Source: Tatlockia sp.
GTDB taxonomy: Bacteria; Cyanobacteriota; Cyanobacteriia; Cyanobacteriales; Chroococcidiopsidaceae
NCBI GenBank assembly: GCA_013698215.1
Contig: JACCVJ010000193.1
Coordinates: 1-18,698 of the forward strand
Direction of reading: 5' to 3'
DNA: 18,698 bases
The notes under the pieces were generated by a model. It was not told the origin of the DNA, made no database searches, and was given only the letters and a program-made list of their open reading frames with translations. Of this stretch, positions 14,164 to 18,698 are shown piece after piece (the stretch's first letter is position 1; every line of letters begins with the position of its first letter). Made by a program: the position numbers and the translations under genes.

Positions 14164-15921
14164 TTGCAACCTGTTGACTTGACAACTTTAATTGCTGCTT
14201 GCAGCGAAATTCGTACCCATTGGCTTCCCGCACGTACTGAGCAAGTATATCAACGAAACCGCTTTACAATTGCGATCGCCTTGCGGACGTTAAACACGCG
14301 GGGATGGCTAGAAATTTGCTGGCATCCCCAAGCGGCGCATTTTTGTATGGGTTCTCCACCGCCGCGATCGCCGGATACTTTTACCTTTAGCCAACAATTA
14401 ATCCATCAATTGCATGGTTTGGCGCTAGTGGCAATTGTGGAGGTTGCACCTTGGGAACGAGTAATCGATCTGCAATTTGCTCCCCGTCCTGGAGAAAGTG
14501 CTTTAGGGCATTTGTATGTAGAAATTATGGGCAAATATAGCAATGTTATTCTTACTGATGCCGATCAAGTAATTGTTACGGCGGCGCACCAAGTTAGCCA
14601 ACAGCAATCAAGTGTCCGTCCGATTCAAACTGGGCAAGTTTACGAATTGCCACCATCATTAAGTGGTGCTGTACCATCAACAAGTGAAATGCGATCGCGT
14701 TGGCAAGAGCGAGTAAGCTTAGTTCCAGGAGCGATAGGGCGTTGTTTGCTGAAAAACTACCGGGGTTTAAGTCCAGCTTTAGTACAGTCAATGGTACGAG
14801 TAGCGGGGTTAGATCCAGAACAACCTACTACTAGCTTAGAGCCTGAAGATTGGCAAAGGTTATTTAGCCATTGGCAGGAATGGTTACAAAACTTAGAGAA
14901 ATTACAATTTTCCCCCGGTTGGACGGCTAAAGGCTACACGGTAATGGGTTGGGAAGTAATCAAGCAAGTAACAGATATTCAAGAGTTGCTAAGTCGTTAT
15001 TATACACAGGAGTTAGACGGGCAAGAATTTACTCACTTGCGTAATCAATTACTGCAAAAACTGAGTAATATTTTAGAAAAGTTGCGGCTAAAAGCGCGAA
15101 CTTTTACAGAGCGCTTGCAGCAGTCAGCGCGAGTAGATATTTACCGTCAACACGCCGACTTATTAATGGCTAATTTGTCAGCATGGCAACCAGGGATGAA
15201 AGAAATTATTTTGCTTGATTTTGAAACCAGCGAACCTGTAGCCATTAGTTTAGAACCCGAAAAAAACGCCGTCCAAAATGCCCAAAAGTTATATAAACAA
15301 GTCGGAAAGCTTAAACGCGCTCGTGGTGCGGTGGAGCCATTGCTAAACGACGTACAGGCAGAAATTGATTACCTCGAACAGGTAGAAGCGGCAATTTATC
15401 AAATAGATAAGTATCAATCGACGGCAGATTTAGAAGCTCTTTATGAAATCCGCGACGAACTAATCGGGCAAAAACTTCTAGAAGGTACGCAATACATTCG
15501 TCCGACTTCTAGCGCTGACTCAATGCCAAATTTTCATAGGTTTTTAGCGCCTAGTGGCATTGAAATATTAATTGGACGCAACAATCGCCAAAACGATCGC
15601 CTAACTTTTCGATTAGCCAATGATTACGATTTGTGGTTTCACGCTCAAGAAATTCCTGGCGCTCACGTACTATTGCGCTTAGAACCCGGCAAAGTAGCAG
15701 AGGAGCGCGATTTACAATTTACTGCTGATTTGGCTGCTTACTACAGCCGTTCGCGTCAAAGTACCAGCGTTCCAGTGGTTTATACTCAACCCAAGCACGT
15801 CTATAAACCAAAGGGAGCTAAACCTGGTATTGCTATTTATAAGCAAGAGCGCCTTTTGTGGGGCAATCCTAGTCAAGGGGCAGCATATATTAATCAGGAA
15901 ATCAGCAGCAATTTAGTATAG
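14164..15921 (+). CDS. rqcH: NFACT family protein RqcH (Rqc2 homolog)
   Basis: This 585-residue protein has the full NFACT layout: NFACT-N (about 5-170, including LYVEIMGKYSNVILTD), a helix-hairpin-helix-like region (about 180-240), a long coiled coil (about 280-425) and NFACT-R (about 455-560, with DLWFHAQEIPGAHVLLR). RqcH binds 50S subunits carrying stalled nascent chains and recruits tRNA-Ala to add C-terminal alanine tails that mark them for proteases. The DR pair needed for activity in Bacillus aligns with E98-R99 here, a conservative change. The start is a TTG: the stop TAA at 14149-14151 closes the frame upstream without an ATG, and the conserved MQPVD begins at this codon. Confidence 0.92.
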   Translation: MQPVDLTTLIAACSEIRTHWLPARTEQVYQRNRFTIAIALRTLNTRGWLEICWHPQAAHFCMGSPPPRSPDTFTFSQQLIHQLHGLALVAIVEVAPWERVIDLQFAPRPGESALGHLYVEIMGKYSNVILTDADQVIVTAAHQVSQQQSSVRPIQTGQVYELPPSLSGAVPSTSEMRSRWQERVSLVPGAIGRCLLKNYRGLSPALVQSMVRVAGLDPEQPTTSLEPEDWQRLFSHWQEWLQNLEKLQFSPGWTAKGYTVMGWEVIKQVTDIQELLSRYYTQELDGQEFTHLRNQLLQKLSNILEKLRLKARTFTERLQQSARVDIYRQHADLLMANLSAWQPGMKEIILLDFETSEPVAISLEPEKNAVQNAQKLYKQVGKLKRARGAVEPLLNDVQAEIDYLEQVEAAIYQIDKYQSTADLEALYEIRDELIGQKLLEGTQYIRPTSSADSMPNFHRFLAPSGIEILIGRNNRQNDRLTFRLANDYDLWFHAQEIPGAHVLLRLEPGKVAEERDLQFTADLAAYYSRSRQSTSVPVVYTQPKHVYKPKGAKPGIAIYKQERLLWGNPSQGAAYINQEISSNLV

Positions 15922-15941
15922 TTTTGAGGCAATTTTCCGTT

Positions 15942-15992
15942 GTGCATCTCTCTAGGAGGGTACTTATGTCAAGATTTCATGAACTTTTCTAA
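15942..15992 (+). other. Mini-ORF with consensus Shine-Dalgarno
   Basis: AGGAGGG (15954-15960), close to a perfect anti-16S match, lies five bases before ATG (15966) of an 8-codon reading frame, MSRFHELF, ended by TAA at 15990-15992. The same frame is also open from a GTG at 15942. No other start in the window has so strong a site. It lies between rqcH and the solute-binding protein gene and could be a leader peptide or a coincidence. Confidence 0.35.
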
Positions 15993-16011
15993 AAAAGTCT
16001 GTAGTTCCTGT

Positions 16012-16104
16012 TACAATATGAAAAGAGATTTCTACTAACTGAAGCTTTGGGATAGTGCAGTTGGGTTTCCTGGAATCAAACGACAATGTAAGCATAAAAT
16101 CATA
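16012..16104 (+). ncRNA. Candidate leader RNA or small RNA before the solute-binding protein gene
   Basis: TACAAT (16012-16017) resembles a -10 box, without a convincing -35. A transcript starting near 16024 would run about 108 bases to the terminator at 16105-16132. No protein of useful length fits here and I do not recognise a known riboswitch. It may be a free small RNA or the leader of the downstream gene, whose ATG is at 16181. Confidence 0.3.
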
Positions 16105-16132
16105 GACTAGCTGTGGTAGGCTGGTCTTTTTT
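16105..16132 (+). terminator. Intrinsic terminator upstream of the solute-binding protein gene
   Basis: GACTAGC (16105-16111) pairs with GCTGGTC (16120-16126), one G-T pair, around an 8-base loop, and six T bases (16127-16132) follow. It lies 183 bp after rqcH and 48 bp before the start of the solute-binding protein. It may end the rqcH transcript, end a small RNA, or act as an attenuator for the downstream gene. Confidence 0.7.
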
Positions 16133-16180
16133 AATAATCTAACTGGTTTCGGTGGGAGCGGCGCTACAGCGTTTAAAGGT

Positions 16181-17335
16181 ATGGATCGCAGGAACTTTTT
16201 AATCCAAGCAGGAACAATTACGTTGTTGCAGTTGTTAGCAGGCTGTAACGAGCGAGAAAAACAAAGGCTGCAAGTGCAGTTGTTAAAAGGTTCTATCCCT
16301 GCTCAGTTATTGGAGCAATTTAAGGCAAGTTTAAAGCAACCTGCCAATCTAGAGTTTACCCCGGTCGAACAATTAGTAGCGGCTTTCGACTTATTAAAGT
16401 CTTGGGAGCAACCAAAAGCCGACAAAACCACTAGCCCTTGGCAACTACCAAAAATTCCTTTAATTAATCCCTCAGCGCCAGAAGTTGCAGATTTATTAAC
16501 TTTGGGGGATTTTTGGCTAACTGATGCGATCGCCCAAAAGTTAATTAGGCCCTTAGAAATTGCCAGCTTACCCCAATGGCAAAAGCTACCCCAACGCTAT
16601 CAAGAACTTGTAAAACGTAACGCCCAAGGCTTTCTCGATCCCAATGGGCAAATTTGGGCTGCGCCCTATCGTTGGGGTAATACCGTAATTGCCTACAACC
16701 GCAAGAAGTTTGAGTCTTTGGGGTGGACACCGACAAATTGGAGCGATCTGTGGCGCAAAGAATTGCAAGGTCAGATTTCTTTACTCAATCAGCCGCGAGA
16801 AGTAATTGGTTTAACTTTAAAAAAACTTGGTTACTCTTACAACACCAAAGACTTACAGCAAGTCCCACAATTGCCACAGCAACTAAAAGCTTTACATCAG
16901 CAGGTTAAGTTTTATAGTAGCGATCGCTATATGGAGCCGCTAATTTTGGGCGATACTTGGTTAGCAGTAGGGTGGTCTACCGATGTTATTCCCGTTTTGC
17001 AACGCTATAAAGAACTTGGGGCGATCGTTCCCCGCTCTGGTAGTGCAATTTGGGCTGATGTTTGGGTTAGTCCCACAAAAAGCAGTTCCAATCAACTTTT
17101 AGCCCAGCAATGGATTGATTTTTGTTGGCTCCCTAAAAGTCAAAGACAGATTTCTATATTGAGTAAAGCTGCTTCACCAATAGGGATAGAAATAGACCCG
17201 ACAGACATTCAAGAGGGATTAAGAAGCCTGTTGTTAGTTGAAGCCGAAACCTTAGCCAAAAGCGAGTTTTTATTGCCGTTACCCCAAGAAACTATGTCAC
17301 AAATTGAATTGCTGTGGCAAGCAATGAAGCTTTAA
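16181..17335 (+). CDS. ABC-type extracellular solute-binding lipoprotein (PotD-like)
   Basis: This 384-residue protein is exported: MDRRNFLIQAG resembles a twin-arginine signal, and a lipobox LLAGC (C22) follows, so it is probably a lipid-anchored periplasmic protein. The rest resembles the spermidine/putrescine and iron-type binding-protein class: DFWLTDAIAQKLIRPL (about 108-123), AAPYRWGNTVIAYN (about 159-172) and a closing ADVWVSPTKSS segment (about 291-301). The ligand is uncertain; polyamine is only the nearest guess. No permease or ATPase gene is next to it, so it is an orphan component here. It starts 48 bp after an intrinsic terminator, which may be part of its control. Its stop overlaps the next gene's stop by 4 bp. 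Confidence 0.85.
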   Translation: MDRRNFLIQAGTITLLQLLAGCNEREKQRLQVQLLKGSIPAQLLEQFKASLKQPANLEFTPVEQLVAAFDLLKSWEQPKADKTTSPWQLPKIPLINPSAPEVADLLTLGDFWLTDAIAQKLIRPLEIASLPQWQKLPQRYQELVKRNAQGFLDPNGQIWAAPYRWGNTVIAYNRKKFESLGWTPTNWSDLWRKELQGQISLLNQPREVIGLTLKKLGYSYNTKDLQQVPQLPQQLKALHQQVKFYSSDRYMEPLILGDTWLAVGWSTDVIPVLQRYKELGAIVPRSGSAIWADVWVSPTKSSSNQLLAQQWIDFCWLPKSQRQISILSKAASPIGIEIDPTDIQEGLRSLLLVEAETLAKSEFLLPLPQETMSQIELLWQAMKL

Positions 17336-17871
17336 GGTATTGTTTTCGAGCCGCGAACGCTGGCTTTACCCAACGCCTCTAGATTAGCCATGCTACACAA
17401 ACGAGGCTGGACTTTGAAGTTGCAAGTATAGGTAGCTAAAAGCTCTTGTTGATAATTAAATACCCTAACGTTGTAGCCATAATCGCGGGCAACATTGCCA
17501 AAATTATTGACAAACTTATACCGCTCTACATAATCTAACAGACTCCAAATCTGCCGATTGACAATTAAGTCTATACGTGCTGTACGGCTACCTTTAGTTG
17601 GGTAAGCTAACCAATTATCTAGCAATTTACCGCCAAACTGCTCTTTCGCCCACCAGATGCTAGGAATAGTTAGTTGTTTTTGAGAAATATTGCTTGCCGT
17701 AATTACACCATTTTTGTCGGCGGCATTAGGAGCAAGCAAACTTAGCTCCAATCCTTCCTTAGCTGGAGATGGGACAGTAGCAGCCTTTGCTATAGCGAAG
17801 GGTAGGGAAGAAAGGATATAAGCCGCCCAAGCGAAACTAATAGCTAGGAATGATAGCGATTTTGCTTTCAC
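17332..17871 (-). CDS. Conserved hypothetical secreted protein
   Basis: I do not recognise this protein of about 179 residues. It has a clear signal peptide: two Lys near the start, a hydrophobic stretch (about 6-27) and an Ala-rich end (IAKAA), so it is probably exported. The mature part has NISQKQLTIPSIWWAKEQF, IDLIVNRQIWSLLDYVERY and two Cys (in TCNF and RLCSM) that could form a disulfide. No catalytic motif is seen. The frame could start at TTG 17874 or GTG 17871; I chose GTG, and neither has a clear ribosome site. It is convergent with the solute-binding protein and lies downstream of the HpsJ-like gene, possibly in one transcript. Confidence 0.75.
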   Translation of the reverse strand: MKAKSLSFLAISFAWAAYILSSLPFAIAKAATVPSPAKEGLELSLLAPNAADKNGVITASNISQKQLTIPSIWWAKEQFGGKLLDNWLAYPTKGSRTARIDLIVNRQIWSLLDYVERYKFVNNFGNVARDYGYNVRVFNYQQELLATYTCNFKVQPRLCSMANLEALGKASVRGSKTIP

Positions 17872-17956
17872 CAAAACAAAAAGCCGTGTAATTTAATAAT
17901 GGGGTAATGTTCCTATACTAACTTAGCAGCCTCGCAGTACAACAAGTTAAAAGCTT

Positions 17957-18640
17957 CTAGGCTCTTTGGCGGTTACCTTTGAGCGCCTTAGTGGTTTGTC
18001 GCCAGAGAATGGTAAATATTGTCCCCGAAACTAAAGCACCCAAAACTGATTTGACGGTATTTTTGAGCAGCAGTTGTTCAGCATTGGCGCGATTGGTTGC
18101 TGCTTGGGCTTTTAATTGATTTTGCCCCTCAGCAATTTTTGCTAATAATTGAGTTTTTAACTGAGCGACGTTTTGAGTCGGTACAGCACCCGCTTGGGGA
18201 TTAAGGCGTGTTAATACACTTTGAATTTGTGCAGGAGTAGTAGCAGTATTGAGTACCCCTTGCAATTGTTGCAACTGATTTGCTTGTTGCGTAACTCTAG
18301 TATTGAGTTCTTGAGCGCTTTGGTTGTTGAGTCTCAAACTTGCACTAATTCCTAACGGTACTAATAAGAAAAATAACAATCCCACCAATAAACACGCCCA
18401 AGATAAAACCTTAAAGATTTTTAGGCTTTTTTCGCCAGAAAATACCAGCACTGCACCCAATAAAGGTACAGGTACTCGCTCAACCAGACTTCTGACCATT
18501 TGAAATTCCCAAGCAGGATTTGTAAATAGTGCTGGGACAAAAATATCAATTATGTCAAATAACGATAAAGCCAATAATGCGTAACCGACGACGCGAAAAA
18601 GAGGAGCGAACCACCATTCATTACTATTTGCTTTTGTCAC
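17957..18640 (-). CDS. HpsJ-like membrane protein
   Basis: This 227-residue protein has hydrophobic segments near residues 14-37, 57-67 and 77-98, a Gln/Ala/Asn-rich coiled coil (about 103-190, NQSAQELNTRVTQQANQLQQ) and a last membrane segment (about 193-212). This layout resembles the cyanobacterial HpsJ family, named from the hormogonium polysaccharide locus of Nostoc punctiforme, but no other hps gene or exosortase gene is in the window. The function is therefore uncertain; an envelope or polysaccharide-linked role is an inference. The start is a GTG at 18640, with no ATG suitable upstream. The next gene on the same strand follows after about 85 bp. Confidence 0.65.
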   Translation of the reverse strand: MTKANSNEWWFAPLFRVVGYALLALSLFDIIDIFVPALFTNPAWEFQMVRSLVERVPVPLLGAVLVFSGEKSLKIFKVLSWACLLVGLLFFLLVPLGISASLRLNNQSAQELNTRVTQQANQLQQLQGVLNTATTPAQIQSVLTRLNPQAGAVPTQNVAQLKTQLLAKIAEGQNQLKAQAATNRANAEQLLLKNTVKSVLGALVSGTIFTILWRQTTKALKGNRQRA

Positions 18641-18698
18641 GCAGGCAAAACCTTGTTTTACTAAATTAATCTTGACTATAAATTATTCTTGGGGGTAG

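Noticed and set aside
1..18698. Mobile element, CRISPR array or defence system
   Set aside because: No transposase, integrase, repeat-spacer pattern, nuclease or toxin-antitoxin gene was seen; nearly all genes are core cyanobacterial genes.

Overview
The window is a chromosomal segment from a cyanobacterium. The direct evidence is a photosystem I cluster (psaF, psaJ, psaL), a Tic22-family protein, a ClpR/ClpP3 pair, a plastid-type (NSI/Ycf52-like) acetyltransferase, and more than 20 copies of the HIP1 octamer GCGATCGC in 18.7 kb. The order psaF-psaJ-psaL is the arrangement reported for heterocyst-forming cyanobacteria and their close unicellular relatives such as Chroococcidiopsis. I infer that lineage but cannot name a genus or species.

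Layout, left to right. (1) Bases 1-1929 hold the 3' end of a large biosynthetic gene: FkbH-type domain, carrier domain, thioesterase. It is the last part of a polyketide/nonribosomal-peptide-like protein whose start lies outside the window. (2) Bases 2039-4782, plus strand: clpR, clpP3, a J-domain protein, a MoaD/ThiS-like sulfur carrier, and a small GNAT acetyltransferase. (3) Bases 4733-7935, minus strand: a tightly packed unit tic22 > prmC > tsaC > degenerate sensor histidine kinase, with 8-15 bp between genes. (4) A roughly 400 bp intergenic stretch, then tRNA-Pro(TGG), then a second GNAT gene related to the first. (5) An alpha/beta hydrolase gene, convergent with tsaD. (6) Divergent from tsaD, psaF-psaJ followed by hairpins and an intrinsic terminator, then psaL with its own terminator. 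(7) remA-like (DUF370) > gmk on the minus strand. (8) rqcH (NFACT family) on the plus strand. (9) A 260 bp leader-like intergenic region, then a Tat/lipoprotein-type solute-binding protein. (10) A secreted protein of unknown function and an HpsJ-like membrane protein on the minus strand.

Functional themes: protein quality control (ClpR/ClpP3, a J-protein, RqcH), translation accuracy and termination (PrmC, TsaC, TsaD, tRNA-Pro), photosystem I subunits, and envelope or export functions (Tic22, solute-binding lipoprotein, HpsJ-like). Most genes are core cyanobacterial genes. No insertion sequence, CRISPR array, phage gene or toxin-antitoxin module was seen. The least ordinary items are the FkbH-carrier-thioesterase terminus at the left edge, the histidine kinase with a decayed ATP site, the linkage of psaL to psaFJ, the two related GNAT genes, the leader region before the solute-binding protein, and three tail-to-tail gene overlaps (two of exactly 4 bp, one of 50 bp).
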